64,000 nt of DNA from Gemmobacter sp. 24YEA27 (GCF_030052995.1 NZ_JASJPW010000001.1:3447918-3511917), one strand, 5' to 3'. Shown: positions 18,496 to 29,974, counted from the stretch's first letter. Notes: a model not told the origin generated them from the sequence alone. Made by a program: numbers and translations.

Positions 18496-20156
18496 GCGCC
18501 GGAGCTGTCGCGCCAGCGGTTCACCATCGGATAGCGGCGGTCGAGCCAGAAGGCTTTCTGGGTCAGCCGCACACCGGGCGCCGACTGGAACCGCTTCCAC
18601 TCAGAGATACAGACGAGGTGTTCGACCCGTTTCACCGTCTCGCGCGCGAAGCCTTTCGCGACCAGATCTGCGACCGAGAGGTCATTCTCGATCAGCCCTT
18701 CGAGGATCGCATCCAGCACCTCATAGGGCGGCAGGCTGTCATCATCGCGCTGATCAGGGCGCAGCTCGGCGGATGGCGGCTTGGTGATCACCCGTTCCGG
18801 CATGACCGCGCCGGACGGACCTTTCATCCAGGGCCGGTGATTGTCATTCCGCCAGCGCGCGGTCAGGAAAACCCGCGTCTTATACATGTCCTTGATCGGG
18901 TTATAGCCGCCATTCATATCGCCATAGATGGTGCAATAGCCGACAGCGACCTCGGATTTATTGCCGGTGGTCAGCAGCATCGCGCCGGATTTGTTGGAAA
19001 TTCCCATCAGCATCAGCCCGCGCAGGCGGGACTGGATGTTTTCCTCGGTCACGTCCGGCCCGGTGCCAGCAAAGACATGCGCCAGCGCCTCGCCCACCGC
19101 GCCGCGCGCGCCGACGATGGACACGGTATCGAGCCGCGCTCCCAAAAGCCGCGCGACCTCGGCCGCATCCTCCAGCGAATGCGCGCTGGTATATTCCGAC
19201 GGCAACATCACGCAATGCACATTTTCCGGCCCAAGCGCATCGGCGGCAATTGCCGCGACAATCGCAGAATCGATACCGCCCGACAGGCCCAGAACGGCTT
19301 TGGAGAACCCGGATTTGCGCATGTAATCGCCAAGACCCATGACGCAGGCGCGGTAATCTGCCTCGCCGATCGGGGGAATGGCCGCGATCTCGCCCGGATC
19401 GGCCTCCCATCCTTCAGCACCGCGGCGGAAGGTCACCAGCGTGCTGACCTCATCAAATTGCGGCATCTGCACCGCGAGCCGTCCGCCCCGGTTCAGGACC
19501 ATGGACGAGCCGTCAAACACCTGATCGTCCTGGCCGCCAACCATATTCAGATAGATCAGCGGCAGCCCGGTCTCGACCACACGTTCAACCATGAGGTTCA
19601 GCCGCAGATTGGGCTTGCCGCGATGATAGGGCGAGCCATTCGGGACCAGCAGGATCTCGGCCCCGGTCTCGGCCAGCGTCTCGGCGACATCGGGGTGCCA
19701 GGCATCCTCGCAGATCGGCGTGCCGATACGGACGCCTTTCACCACATAGGGGCCGGTGACATCTGCGGCGGCAAAGAGCCGCTTTTCATCGAAAACCGCG
19801 TCATTCGGCAGGTGGTGCTTGAGCACCCGGGCAGAAACTTTACCGCCTTCAAGGATGTAATAGCCGTTGAAAAGCTGACCATTCGCCAGAACCGGCCCGC
19901 CGATCCCGAGCGCGGGACCATCGGCGCAGTCAGTTGCCAGCGCCTCGATGGCGCGGATGGCGTCCTGGTGAAAGGCAGGTTTCAGGATCAGGTCCTGGGT
20001 CTGATAGCCGGTGATGAACATCTCGGTCAGCGCGACCAGATCGGCCCCGGCAGCCTTGCCCTCCTCCCAGAACGCGCGGGCCTTTGCAGCATTGCCGGCG
20101 ATATCGCCTAAGACCGGATTGGCCTGCACCAGGAGGAACCGGAATGTGTCGGTCAT
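18492..20156 (-). CDS. nadE: glutamine-dependent NAD+ synthetase
   Basis: Makes NAD+ from nicotinate adenine dinucleotide using glutamine as nitrogen donor. The N-terminal nitrilase-like amidase shows Glu in [10 protein letters not shown], Lys in [15 protein letters not shown] and Cys in [12 protein letters not shown]. The C-terminal synthetase has the PP-loop [17 protein letters not shown] near residue 295. I start at the second ATG (20156, 554 aa) because AAGGA lies 7 bp upstream. The ATG two codons earlier is too close to it. Its stop overlaps ynfA. Confidence 0.95.
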   Translation of the reverse strand: MTDTFRFLLVQANPVLGDIAGNAAKARAFWEEGKAAGADLVALTEMFITGYQTQDLILKPAFHQDAIRAIEALATDCADGPALGIGGPVLANGQLFNGYYILEGGKVSARVLKHHLPNDAVFDEKRLFAAADVTGPYVVKGVRIGTPICEDAWHPDVAETLAETGAEILLVPNGSPYHRGKPNLRLNLMVERVVETGLPLIYLNMVGGQDDQVFDGSSMVLNRGGRLAVQMPQFDEVSTLVTFRRGAEGWEADPGEIAAIPPIGEADYRACVMGLGDYMRKSGFSKAVLGLSGGIDSAIVAAIAADALGPENVHCVMLPSEYTSAHSLEDAAEVARLLGARLDTVSIVGARGAVGEALAHVFAGTGPDVTEENIQSRLRGLMLMGISNKSGAMLLTTGNKSEVAVGYCTIYGDMNGGYNPIKDMYKTRVFLTARWRNDNHRPWMKGPSGAVMPERVITKPPSAELRPDQRDDDSLPPYEVLDAILEGLIENDLSVADLVAKGFARETVKRVEHLVCISEWKRFQSAPGVRLTQKAFWLDRRYPMVNRWRDSSGA

Positions 20157-20307
20157 CGTCATGTCCTTATCGCGCCTCTCGCCTCACCGCTTCTAACAGA
20201 TCGGGGCGGGCTGGAAAGCCTCACGCAGATGCGCGGCCTGATGTCTGGACATGGGCGGCTTCCCCTGCTTAGGCTGCGGGCGCAAACGACACCGGAGACA
20301 TCCTGCA

Positions 20308-21747
20308 ATGCGCAAATTCACGGCATCCCTTTACGCCGCCACACTTGCCGCGCCGCTGGCCACCTGTCTGGCCCTGTCCTCCGGCCCTGCCCTCGCCCAG
20401 TCTGACGGCGAGGTCATTACCAAGCAATATGACAACGGATCGGTTTATGAAGGCACCTTCAGAAACGGCCGTCAGCATGGCAAGGGAACCTACCGCCTCC
20501 CCAACGGATATGAATATTCCGGAGACTGGGTCGATGGCGAGATCAGGGGCCAGGGCCGGGCGCGCTATCCGAATGGGTCAGTCTATGAGGGCGCTTTCGA
20601 AAAAGGCCAGCCTCAGGGCCGCGGCAAGATCACCTTTGCCGATGGCGGCACCTATGACGGTGACTGGATCGAAGGCAAGATGACTGGCGAGGGTGTGGCG
20701 ACCTATCCCAATAACGCGATCTATACCGGTGCCTTCCTCAACGGGCAGCGGAACGGCAAGGGCGTTTTGCAAAATGAGGGCGGCTACCGCTATGAGGGCG
20801 ACTGGGTGAATGGCGTAAAGGAAGGGAGCGGCAAGCTCACCTATTCCGATGGCACGGTTTATGAGGGCGCGATGCGGGCGGATGAGCGCTCCGGTCTGGG
20901 CACGCTGACCATGCCGAACGGGCTGATCTATGCCGGTGGCTGGGCGCAGGGCCAGATCAATGGCGAAGGCAAGCTGACCCAGCCCAATGGCGATGTCTAT
21001 GAGGGCGCTTTCGTCAACGGCAAACGCGAAGGGAAAGGCATCGCCACCCATAAGGCGGGTGATGTCTATGAGGGCGATTTCAAAGCCGATAAACGCGACG
21101 GCCAGGGCAAATTCTCGACGCCGGATGGCTTCCGCTATGAGGGCTCCTGGGTGGCCGGCAAGATGGAGGGGACCGGTTCGGTCACCTATCCCGATGGCTC
21201 GGTCTATGTCGGCGCGATGAAGGCGGATCAGTCGCATGGCGAGGGCGCGATCACCTATCCCGACAAATCCACCTATCAGGGCGCCTGGGTGAATGGGGTG
21301 ATCGAGGGCAAAGGTCGCGCGGCTTACGCCAATGGCCAGGTTTATGAAGGCGATTTCGTCAAAGCCCGCCCGGAAGGCCAGGGCGTGATGACCCGCCCCG
21401 ATGGCTACCGCTATGAAGGATCGTGGAAAGCGGGCCTGCGCGACGGCAGCGGCACCGCGACCTTCGCCAATGGCACTGTCTACAAGGGTGACTTCAAAGC
21501 CGATAAGCGCGATGGCAAGGGCGAGCTCACAACACCCGAGGGCTACCGCTATAGCGGTGACTGGGTGAACAATCAGAGCGAAGGCCAGGGTGTCGCCACC
21601 TATGCCACCGGGGATGTCTATGACGGCGCCTTCAAGGCCGATAAGCGCCATGGTCAGGGCAAGATGACCTACAAGACCAGCCAGATCGCGGAAGGCATCT
21701 GGCAGGACGGCATCCTGACAGATCCTGCACCTGCCGCCGTGCCCTGA
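20308..21747 (+). CDS. exported MORN-repeat protein
   Basis: A 479-aa protein with a signal peptide (about residues 1-31, core LYAATLAAPLATCLALSS, cleavage near ALAQ). About 18 MORN repeats of 23 residues follow, each carrying the YEG-(F/W)-x-(N/A)-G-x-x-x-G-x-G pattern, plus a degenerate last repeat ending in AEGIWQDG. MORN repeats build long beta-hairpin strips used for lipid or protein binding. Here the protein would lie in the periplasm or at the outer surface. There is no catalytic domain. It stands alone between nadE and leuA. The function is unknown, and a structural or envelope-anchoring role is possible. Confidence 0.88.
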   Translation: MRKFTASLYAATLAAPLATCLALSSGPALAQSDGEVITKQYDNGSVYEGTFRNGRQHGKGTYRLPNGYEYSGDWVDGEIRGQGRARYPNGSVYEGAFEKGQPQGRGKITFADGGTYDGDWIEGKMTGEGVATYPNNAIYTGAFLNGQRNGKGVLQNEGGYRYEGDWVNGVKEGSGKLTYSDGTVYEGAMRADERSGLGTLTMPNGLIYAGGWAQGQINGEGKLTQPNGDVYEGAFVNGKREGKGIATHKAGDVYEGDFKADKRDGQGKFSTPDGFRYEGSWVAGKMEGTGSVTYPDGSVYVGAMKADQSHGEGAITYPDKSTYQGAWVNGVIEGKGRAAYANGQVYEGDFVKARPEGQGVMTRPDGYRYEGSWKAGLRDGSGTATFANGTVYKGDFKADKRDGKGELTTPEGYRYSGDWVNNQSEGQGVATYATGDVYDGAFKADKRHGQGKMTYKTSQIAEGIWQDGILTDPAPAAVP

Positions 21748-21760
21748 ACCCTGCCGGGCA

Positions 21761-21885
21761 GAGGGGGCGCTGCCCCCTCGCCGCTGCGCGGCTCACCCCC
21801 GGGATATTTAGAGACAGATGAAATCAGCGAAGGTTTTTCATCTGTCCTTAAATATCCCCGCCGGAGGCTTCCGCAATCAACCAGA
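21761..21885. repeat. dispersed palindromic repeat, full copy
   Basis: Same architecture as the copy at 18021-18140: a GC hairpin (GGGGGCGCTGCCCCC), then arms GGGATATTTAGAGACAGATG and CATCTGTCCTTAAATATCCC around a short loop, then GCCGGAGGCTTCCGCAATCA. It is placed directly after the MORN gene and could terminate it. Confidence 0.75.
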
Positions 21886-21969
21886 GACCCGACGAAAAAT
21901 TGAGGCGCGGGTCAGAAAAATGCGTTCTGGCCCTTTTCAGGGCGCGTATCTTGCGTATAGTCCGGCCTC

Positions 21970-22059
21970 ATGAACACGGGATCGCATCAGATACTCCTGC
22001 CGCAGCCGGGCTCCTGCCCGCTCCTGCCCCGTGGTCTCCTTCTTCTCAGCCTCGTCTGA
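21970..22059 (+). CDS. leuL: leu operon leader peptide
   Basis: A 29-codon reading frame ending 111 bp before leuA. The encoded peptide begins MNTGSHQILLPQ and ends in LLPRGLLLLSLV, with nine leucines out of 29 residues, four of them consecutive. That is the expected form of a ribosome-mediated attenuation leader: stalling at Leu codons when charged tRNA-Leu is scarce. TATAGT at 21956-21961 resembles a -10 box; if used, the transcript would start almost at this ATG. Attenuation of leuA by such leaders is known in proteobacteria. The assignment here is from composition and position. Confidence 0.72.
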   Translation: MNTGSHQILLPQPGSCPLLPRGLLLLSLV

Positions 22060-22137
22060 GCGGGCCTCCGGGCGCGACCGCTCGGATGTGACCAAGCGCC
22101 CGGCCTGAGAACCGGCCCGATCCTGCATTTCGGGCCA
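22060..22137 (+). promoter_or_regulatory. candidate leuA attenuator hairpins
   Basis: Directly after leuL, one stem pairs GGGCGC near 22070 with GCGCCC near 22096. A second stem pairs GGCCCGA (22114-22120) with TCGGGCC (22130-22136). The first could act as antiterminator or pause stem, the second as the terminator-side stem. No clear U tract follows, so the mechanism of termination is uncertain. Confidence 0.45.
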
Positions 22138-22170
22138 TGGCTGAGACGAACAAGCCCAAGGAATACCCCC

Positions 22171-23760
22171 ATGGCACAGACTGCTGACACATCCGCCCAA
22201 CAACCCCGCGTCATGATTTTCGACACCACCCTGCGGGATGGCGAGCAATCGCCCGGCGCCACCATGACCCATGCTGAAAAGCTGGAAATCGCGACGCTGC
22301 TTGACGAGATGGGCGTTGATATCATCGAGGCGGGTTTCCCGATTGCTTCGGAGGGCGATTTCGCCGCGGTTTCCGAGATCGCGAAAAATGCAAAGACCTC
22401 GACCATCTGCGGCCTCGCTCGCGCCAATTTCAAAGATATCGACCGCGCCTGGGAGGCGGTGAAACACGCGAAATCGCCGCGCATTCACACCTTTATCGGC
22501 ACTTCACCGCTGCACCGCGCCATTCCCAATCTGGACATGGACCAGATGGCCGAGCGCATCCACCAGACCGTAACCCATGCGCGCAATCTGTGCGACAATA
22601 TCCAGTGGTCGCCGATGGATGCGACCCGCACCGAGGCGGATTATCTCTGCCGCGTGGTCGAGATCGCGATCAAAGCCGGGGCCACCACGATCAATATTCC
22701 CGACACTGTCGGCTATACCTATCCGATGGAATCGGCCAAGATCATCCGGATGCTGCTGGAGCGTGTGCCCGGCGCCGATGAGATCATTTTCGCGACGCAT
22801 TGCCATAATGATCTGGGCATGGCGACCGCGAACTCTCTCGCCGCTGTCGAGGCCGGCGCGCGCCAGATCGAATGCACGATCAATGGTCTCGGTGAACGTG
22901 CCGGCAATACCGCGCTGGAAGAGGTGGTGATGGCGCTCCGGGTCCGCAACGACATCCTGCCCTATCGGACCGCGATCGACACGACGAAGATCATGCATCT
23001 GTCGCGCCGCGTCGCCACCGTTTCGGGATTTGTGGTGCAGCCGAACAAGGCCATCGTCGGCAAGAACGCCTTCCTGCATGAATCCGGCATCCACCAGGAC
23101 GGCGTGTTGAAAAACGTCGAAACCTTCGAGATCATGCGCCCCGAGGATATCGGGCTGAACGCCAAGAACATCGTCATGGGCAAGCATTCGGGCCGCGCCG
23201 CGTTGCGCTCGAAACTGGCGGAGCTGGGCTATGATCTGGCCGATAACCAGCTCAATGACGTCTTTGTGCGGTTCAAGGCGCTGGCCGACCGCAAGAAAGA
23301 GGTCTTTGACGAGGATATCCTGGCGCTGGTCGCGGATGAACAGACGCTCGACGCGCATGACACGCTGGCGCTGAAGAAGCTGCGGGTGGTTTGCGGCACC
23401 GATGGGCCGCAAGAGGCGGATATGGTGCTCTCGGTCGATGGGGTGGATCACCGTGTCGATGCGACCGGCGATGGCCCGGTCGATGCGGCCTTCAACTGCG
23501 TGAAACAGCTCTTTCCGCATAAGGCGCGGCTGCAGGTCTATCAGGTGGCGGCCGTGACGGCGGGCACCGATGCCCAGGCCACGGTTTCGGTCAGGCTGGA
23601 AGAAGACGGGCGGATCGTCACCGGCATGTCGGCCGATACCGACACCATCGTCGCCAGCGTGAAGGCCTATATCAATGCGCTGAACCGTCTGATCGTGCGC
23701 CGCACCAAATCGGCGCCGAATGACGATCTGAAATCGGTCTCCTACAGCGACGCGCCGTAA
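22171..23760 (+). CDS. leuA: 2-isopropylmalate synthase
   Basis: Condenses acetyl-CoA with 2-oxoisovalerate, the first committed step of leucine synthesis. The catalytic HMGL-like barrel shows IFDTTLRDGEQSPGA at the N-terminus, the metal-binding THCHNDLGMA region and NGLGERAGN. The C-terminal third (from about residue 390) is the LeuA allosteric domain that binds leucine. The length of 529 aa is normal for the long LeuA type. It is preceded by a Leu-rich leader peptide, so attenuation control is likely in addition to feedback inhibition. Confidence 0.96.
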   Translation: MAQTADTSAQQPRVMIFDTTLRDGEQSPGATMTHAEKLEIATLLDEMGVDIIEAGFPIASEGDFAAVSEIAKNAKTSTICGLARANFKDIDRAWEAVKHAKSPRIHTFIGTSPLHRAIPNLDMDQMAERIHQTVTHARNLCDNIQWSPMDATRTEADYLCRVVEIAIKAGATTINIPDTVGYTYPMESAKIIRMLLERVPGADEIIFATHCHNDLGMATANSLAAVEAGARQIECTINGLGERAGNTALEEVVMALRVRNDILPYRTAIDTTKIMHLSRRVATVSGFVVQPNKAIVGKNAFLHESGIHQDGVLKNVETFEIMRPEDIGLNAKNIVMGKHSGRAALRSKLAELGYDLADNQLNDVFVRFKALADRKKEVFDEDILALVADEQTLDAHDTLALKKLRVVCGTDGPQEADMVLSVDGVDHRVDATGDGPVDAAFNCVKQLFPHKARLQVYQVAAVTAGTDAQATVSVRLEEDGRIVTGMSADTDTIVASVKAYINALNRLIVRRTKSAPNDDLKSVSYSDAP

Positions 23761-25227
<1,467 letters not shown>

Positions 25228-25309
25228 GCCGGCCAGGTGAATCAGCGCGGGGTCATCCTGACCCCGCTTCCACTGGCAAACCCATTTTAAGCACCACCGG
25301 GGCGCGCGC

Positions 25310-26323
25310 GTGTCGAGAAGCCGTAGCGGATCAGAAGAGTTTTCCCGCCCCGTGCGGCGGCTGCTGGTCGGGCTGCTGGTGGCGGCACTTCTGGGGATCT
25401 TTATCCTCTGGCGCATCGACAGCCCAAGGGTGGAGCGGTTCCGCGCGGCGCTGGTCGATGCGGTGATCCCCAATATGGAATGGGCGTTGGTGCCGGTGAC
25501 ACGCGCCATGACCATGATCGAGGACTTTCAGTCCTATACCCGCATCTATGAACAAAACCAGGAACTGAAGCGCGAGCTGCAGCAGATGAAGGCCTGGAAA
25601 GAGGCCGCGCTTCAGCTGGAGCAGAAGAATGCGCGGCTTCTGGATCTGAACCATGTGCGGCTCGACCCGAAACTGACCCATGTGACCGGCGTGGTGCTGG
25701 CGGACAGTGGCAGCCCGTTTCGCCAGTCGGTGCTGCTGAATGTCGGCGAGCGCGATGGCATCCGCGACGGCTGGGCCACGATGGACGGGATCGGGCTGGT
25801 GGGCCGCATCTCGGGCGTTGGCGCCCGCACGAGCCGGGTGATCCTGATCACCGACACCTCAAGCCGCATTCCGGTGACCATTCAGCCTTCGGGGCAGAAG
25901 GCGCTTTTGTCGGGTGATAACAGTGCCTTGCCGCTTCTTGATTTCATCGAGACCACCGATGAGGTCCGGCCCGGCGACCGGGTGGTGACCTCCGGCGATG
26001 GTGGTGTCTTTCCCGCCGGCCTGCTGGTCGGCCAGGTCGCGATGGGATCGGACCGCAGGCTGCGGGTGGTGCTCGCGGCCGATTACCAGCGGCTTGAATT
26101 CCTGCGCGTGCTTCGCAGCCATGAACTGGAGCCGATCCTTGACCCCGGCCAGCTGATTGCGCCGCCGCTGCCTTCGGTCCCCGTGGCAACGGTTGACGGT
26201 GAACGCGAGGCCGCCACCCAGCCCACCACCGGCAGCGGCGAGATCGGCGAAACCGGATCCGGCTATGCCGAAGGCGGCGATGCCACCGGCCAGGGCGCCG
26301 ATGCGCAAGGGGGCGGACAATGA
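25310..26323 (+). CDS. mreC: rod shape-determining protein MreC
   Basis: A periplasmic scaffold anchored by a single helix (about residues 22-42, LLVGLLVAALLGIFILW) that activates PBP2-RodA. A coiled coil follows (residues 75-110, rich in E, Q, K), then the beta-rich MreC core with LNVGERDGIRDGWATMDG and VVTSGDGGVFPAGLLVG. The C-terminal 45 residues are a Gly/Thr/Glu-rich disordered tail. It starts with GTG, and its stop overlaps mreD by 4 bp. Confidence 0.95.
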   Translation: MSRSRSGSEEFSRPVRRLLVGLLVAALLGIFILWRIDSPRVERFRAALVDAVIPNMEWALVPVTRAMTMIEDFQSYTRIYEQNQELKRELQQMKAWKEAALQLEQKNARLLDLNHVRLDPKLTHVTGVVLADSGSPFRQSVLLNVGERDGIRDGWATMDGIGLVGRISGVGARTSRVILITDTSSRIPVTIQPSGQKALLSGDNSALPLLDFIETTDEVRPGDRVVTSGDGGVFPAGLLVGQVAMGSDRRLRVVLAADYQRLEFLRVLRSHELEPILDPGQLIAPPLPSVPVATVDGEREAATQPTTGSGEIGETGSGYAEGGDATGQGADAQGGGQ

Positions 26324-26859
26324 TCGGCCGGATGCAGATGGATCCCTGGGGATACCGGCTGCTTTTCCTGGCGCTGGCGGGGCTGTTTCTCTTTGTGCGG
26401 CTTTTGCCGCTGAGCACGGCAGTGGGCCGGTTTCCCGGGCCGGATCTGCTGTTATGCCTGATCATCGCCTGGATGATGCGCCGCCCCGATTTCCTGCCGG
26501 TCTGGCTGATCGCGCCGGTCCTGCTGATCGAGGATCTGTTGCTGCTGCGCCCGCCGGGGCTCTGGACCGCGCTGGTCGTGCTCGCGTCCGAATTCCTGCG
26601 CGGCCGCCATGCGCTGACGCGTGAGATGAATTTCGCCGTCGAATGGCTGCTGGCCTCGGGGCTGATGATCGCGATGTTGCTGGCGCAGCGGCTGGCGCTT
26701 ACGCTGACCCTTGTTGATCTGCCGCCTTTCGGATTCGCCGTGGTCCAGGTGCTGTGGTCGATCCTCGCCTATCCGCTGGTGGTGGGCCTGTCGCGCCTGG
26801 CTTTTGATCTGAGAAAACCCGCCACCGGTGAGGTGGATGATTTCGGCAGACGGTTGTGA
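26320..26859 (+). CDS. mreD: rod shape-determining protein MreD
   Basis: An integral membrane protein of 179 aa with about five hydrophobic helices, in the position always taken by mreD. ATGA overlap with mreC indicates translational coupling. Sequence conservation of MreD is low, so the call rests mainly on topology and context. Confidence 0.9.
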   Translation: MIGRMQMDPWGYRLLFLALAGLFLFVRLLPLSTAVGRFPGPDLLLCLIIAWMMRRPDFLPVWLIAPVLLIEDLLLLRPPGLWTALVVLASEFLRGRHALTREMNFAVEWLLASGLMIAMLLAQRLALTLTLVDLPPFGFAVVQVLWSILAYPLVVGLSRLAFDLRKPATGEVDDFGRRL

Positions 26860-26871
26860 ACGGGTGACCTG

Positions 26872-28818
26872 ATGAGACGCACGCAAAAAGACGCGGAAGA
26901 CAGCGCCCGCAGCATCACGCGGCGGGGCCTTTTGCTGGGCGGCGGCATGACGGCGATGGTGGCGGCGCTTGGCGTGCGGATGCGCTATCTCCAGGTCGAC
27001 CAGGCCGAGGAATTCAAGCTCCTGGCCGAAGAGAACCGCATCTCGATCGAGCTGATCCCGCCGGGGCGCGGCCTGATCCAGGACCGCAATGGCAAGCTGA
27101 TCGCCGGGAATGAACAGAATTACCGCGTGGTGATCACGCGCGAGGATGCGGGCGATGTTGATCGGGTGATGCACCGCCTTGCCGGGCTGATCCCCATGAC
27201 CGCCGAAGAGCTGGACCAGACGCTGGCCGATGTGAAGAAGAACGCGGCGCATGTGAAGGTCGTGGTGAAAGACCGGCTCGACTGGGACGATTTCTCGAAA
27301 GTTGCGATCAATGCGCCGGCGCTGCCCGGGGTGATCCCCGAGGTCGGCCTGTCGCGGATCTATCCGCGCGGCTATGATTTCGCTCATATCGTCGGCTATG
27401 TCGGCGCGGTGTCGCAAAAGGATCTCGACGAGCAGGAGGATCCCGACCCGATCCTCAGACTGCCGAAATTCCAGATCGGCAAGATCGGGACCGAGCGCTG
27501 GATGGAGAAGGTGCTGCGCGGTCGTGCCGGCACCCGCCAGGTGGAAAAGAACGCCTTTGGCCGGGTGATGCGGGAACTTGGCCGCGAGGAAGGTGTCGCC
27601 GGCGGCGATATCCGCCTGACCATCGACGCCGATCTGCAAAATTTCGCCCAGGCCCGTCTGGGCAGCGAGAGCGCCGCCGTGGTGGTGATGGATGTCCGGA
27701 ACGGCGATCTCTTGTGCTGCGCCTCGGCGCCCTCTTTCAACCCGAACCTTTTTGTGCGCGGCATCAGCCATACCGATTATGCCAGCCTGACCGAAAACGA
27801 CCACCGGCCGCTGGCGAATAAAGCGGTCTCGGGCGCCTATCCGCCCGGTTCGACCTTCAAGATGGTCACCGCGCTGGCGGCGCTTGATTCCGGTGCGATT
27901 GACCTTGGCCATAAGGTGCGCTGCCCGGGTTATCTGGAATTCGGCGGCCGCCGCTTCCACTGCTGGAGCCGGGGCGGCCATGGCACGCTGTCGCTGACCC
28001 AGAGCCTGCAGAAAAGCTGCGACGTCTATTATTACGACATCGCGCAAAAGGTCGGCATCGACAAGATGGCCGAGATGGGCCGCCGTCTCGGGCTGGGGGG
28101 CCGCCATGAGCTGCCGATGTCGGCGATTGTGCCGGGCACCATGCCCGACCGCGCCTGGAAACAGGAAAGCTACGGCCAGGACTGGCGGATCGGCGACACG
28201 ATCAACGCCTCGATCGGTCAGGGCTATGTGCTGGCCTCGCCTTTGCAACTGGCGGTGATGACGGCGCGGATCGCCTCGGGCCGCGCGGTAGAGCCGCGCC
28301 TGGTGCGGATGATCGACGGGAAAGAGATTGCCGCGCCTGAACCGGCATCGCTCGGGATTGACGAACGCCACCTTGCGGCGATGCGACAGGGGATGTGGGA
28401 TGTGGTCAACAGCCAGGCGGGCACCGCGCGCTCGGCCCGGATCGTCGACCCGACCATGATCCTTGCCGGCAAAACCGGCACCAGCCAGGTCCGCAACATC
28501 AGCGCAGCCGAGCGCAGCCAGGGTGTGATCCGCAACGAACAACTGCCCTGGCGCAGGCGCGACCATGCGCTTTATGTGGGCTATGCGCCCTATGACAATC
28601 CGCGCTATGCGGTGGCGGTGATCATCGAACATGGCGGCGGCGGCTCGACCGTCGCGGCGCCGGTTGCGCGCGATGTGATCCTTGCAGCCCTTGCCGGAGG
28701 CCGCCCGCCCCTGGCCGCCTACCCTTCCGACCAGCGCGGCCGGATCGAATCGATGCTGAAAGACCTGCCGCTGCGCGACCCCGAGACCGGCGCCCTTACC
28801 AAATCCGATCAGGCCTGA
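26872..28818 (+). CDS. mrdA: penicillin-binding protein 2 (elongation transpeptidase)
   Basis: Class B PBP that cross-links peptidoglycan during side-wall growth, partnered with RodA. A short cytoplasmic tail and one membrane helix (about residues 20-38) are followed by the dimerisation domain and the transpeptidase core. SxxK is in YPPGSTFKMVTAL, the SxN-equivalent is at KSCDVYYYD, and KTG is in LAGKTGTSQ. At 648 aa it is full length. It starts 12 bp after mreD and ends 4 bp before rodA. Confidence 0.97.
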   Translation: MRRTQKDAEDSARSITRRGLLLGGGMTAMVAALGVRMRYLQVDQAEEFKLLAEENRISIELIPPGRGLIQDRNGKLIAGNEQNYRVVITREDAGDVDRVMHRLAGLIPMTAEELDQTLADVKKNAAHVKVVVKDRLDWDDFSKVAINAPALPGVIPEVGLSRIYPRGYDFAHIVGYVGAVSQKDLDEQEDPDPILRLPKFQIGKIGTERWMEKVLRGRAGTRQVEKNAFGRVMRELGREEGVAGGDIRLTIDADLQNFAQARLGSESAAVVVMDVRNGDLLCCASAPSFNPNLFVRGISHTDYASLTENDHRPLANKAVSGAYPPGSTFKMVTALAALDSGAIDLGHKVRCPGYLEFGGRRFHCWSRGGHGTLSLTQSLQKSCDVYYYDIAQKVGIDKMAEMGRRLGLGGRHELPMSAIVPGTMPDRAWKQESYGQDWRIGDTINASIGQGYVLASPLQLAVMTARIASGRAVEPRLVRMIDGKEIAAPEPASLGIDERHLAAMRQGMWDVVNSQAGTARSARIVDPTMILAGKTGTSQVRNISAAERSQGVIRNEQLPWRRRDHALYVGYAPYDNPRYAVAVIIEHGGGGSTVAAPVARDVILAALAGGRPPLAAYPSDQRGRIESMLKDLPLRDPETGALTKSDQA

Positions 28819-28822
28819 GCCA

Positions 28823-29962
28823 ATGGCATTTTTCGAGAACCGCCTGAAACAGGCCCCGACCGGCATCCGCAAGGTGCTTTACCTGAACTGGCAGGTGATC
28901 GTGCTGGTCACGGCGGTCTCGGCGGTGGGGATCCTGATGCTCTGGTCGGTGGCGGGCGGGGATTTCAACCTCTGGGCCCGGCGCCAGGCCCAGGTCTTTG
29001 CCGCCGGCATGGTGCTGATGTTCATGGTCGCCATGGTGCCGGTCTGGTTCTGGCGTTCGATGGCGGGGATCGCCTATCTGACCTCTTTCGTGCTTCTGAT
29101 TATCGTCGATCTCTATGGTGTCGTGGGCATGGGGGCGCAGCGCTGGATCGATTTCGGGCCGTTGCGGCTCCAGCCCTCCGAGATGATGAAATTCAGCCTC
29201 GTTCTGATGCTGGCCGCCTATTATGACTGGCTCGATATCCGCAAAGTATCGCGGCCCTTATGGGTGCTGATCCCGGTGCTGCTGACCTCGCTGCCGACGG
29301 TGCTGGTGCTGATGCAGCCCAACCTCGGCACCTCGCTGATGCTCTTGATGGCGGGGGCGGCAGTGATGTTCGCGGCCGGCGTCAGCTACTGGTATTTCGC
29401 TGCCGTGACCGGATTGGTCGTGGGCACTGTTGTTGCAGTGTTCCAGAGCCGGGGCACCGAGTGGCAGCTCCTCCATGACTATCAGTTCCGCCGGATCGAC
29501 ACTTTCCTCGACCCTTCTGCCGATCCGCTGGGGGCGGGCTATAACATCATCCAGGCCAAGATCGCCCTTGGCTCCGGAGGCTGGTCGGGCAAGGGGTTCA
29601 TGCAGGGCACCCAGTCGCGGCTGAACTACCTGCCGGAAAAGCAGACCGACTTCATCTTCTCTACGCTCGCCGAGGAATTCGGCTTTGTCGGGGCCTTCTC
29701 GCTGCTGATCCTTTACGCGCTGATCATCGGGTTCTGCATGATCTCGGCCTTGCAAAACCGCGACCGGTTCTCCTCCCTCCTGATCATCGGGGTCGCCGCC
29801 AACTTCTTCTTCTATATCGCGGTGAACCTGTCGATGGTGATGGGCATGGCACCGGTGGTCGGCGTGCCGCTGCCGCTGATGTCCTATGGCGGCTCGGCCA
29901 TGCTGGTGATCCTTGTGGGCTTTGGGTTGATGCAAAGCGCCCATGTCCACCGGCCGCGCTGA
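28823..29962 (+). CDS. rodA: peptidoglycan glycosyltransferase RodA (SEDS)
   Basis: SEDS-family glycan polymerase of the elongasome, 379 aa with about ten membrane helices. Conserved stretches include GAQRWIDFGPLRLQPSEMMK, the loop around LGAGYNIIQAKIALGSGG, the catalytic region LPEKQTDFIFSTLAEEFG, and the end motif LPLMSYGGSAM. It is the last gene of the operon, followed by a repeat and a GC hairpin. Confidence 0.97.
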   Translation: MAFFENRLKQAPTGIRKVLYLNWQVIVLVTAVSAVGILMLWSVAGGDFNLWARRQAQVFAAGMVLMFMVAMVPVWFWRSMAGIAYLTSFVLLIIVDLYGVVGMGAQRWIDFGPLRLQPSEMMKFSLVLMLAAYYDWLDIRKVSRPLWVLIPVLLTSLPTVLVLMQPNLGTSLMLLMAGAAVMFAAGVSYWYFAAVTGLVVGTVVAVFQSRGTEWQLLHDYQFRRIDTFLDPSADPLGAGYNIIQAKIALGSGGWSGKGFMQGTQSRLNYLPEKQTDFIFSTLAEEFGFVGAFSLLILYALIIGFCMISALQNRDRFSSLLIIGVAANFFFYIAVNLSMVMGMAPVVGVPLPLMSYGGSAMLVILVGFGLMQSAHVHRPR

Positions 29963-29974
29963 GCGGCAGCCAGC

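Noticed and set aside
18342..20111. 589-codon plus-strand frame
   Set aside because: Antisense to nadE; no recognisable domain.
20400..21700. Regularly spaced DNA repeats that could suggest a CRISPR array or tandem repeat
   Set aside because: The 69-bp period encodes 23-residue MORN repeats in one frame; there are no identical repeats with unique spacers.
26452..28872. 806-codon open frame on the minus strand
   Set aside because: It covers mreD and mrdA in reverse; mrdA has all PBP2 motifs, so the antisense frame is a shadow.
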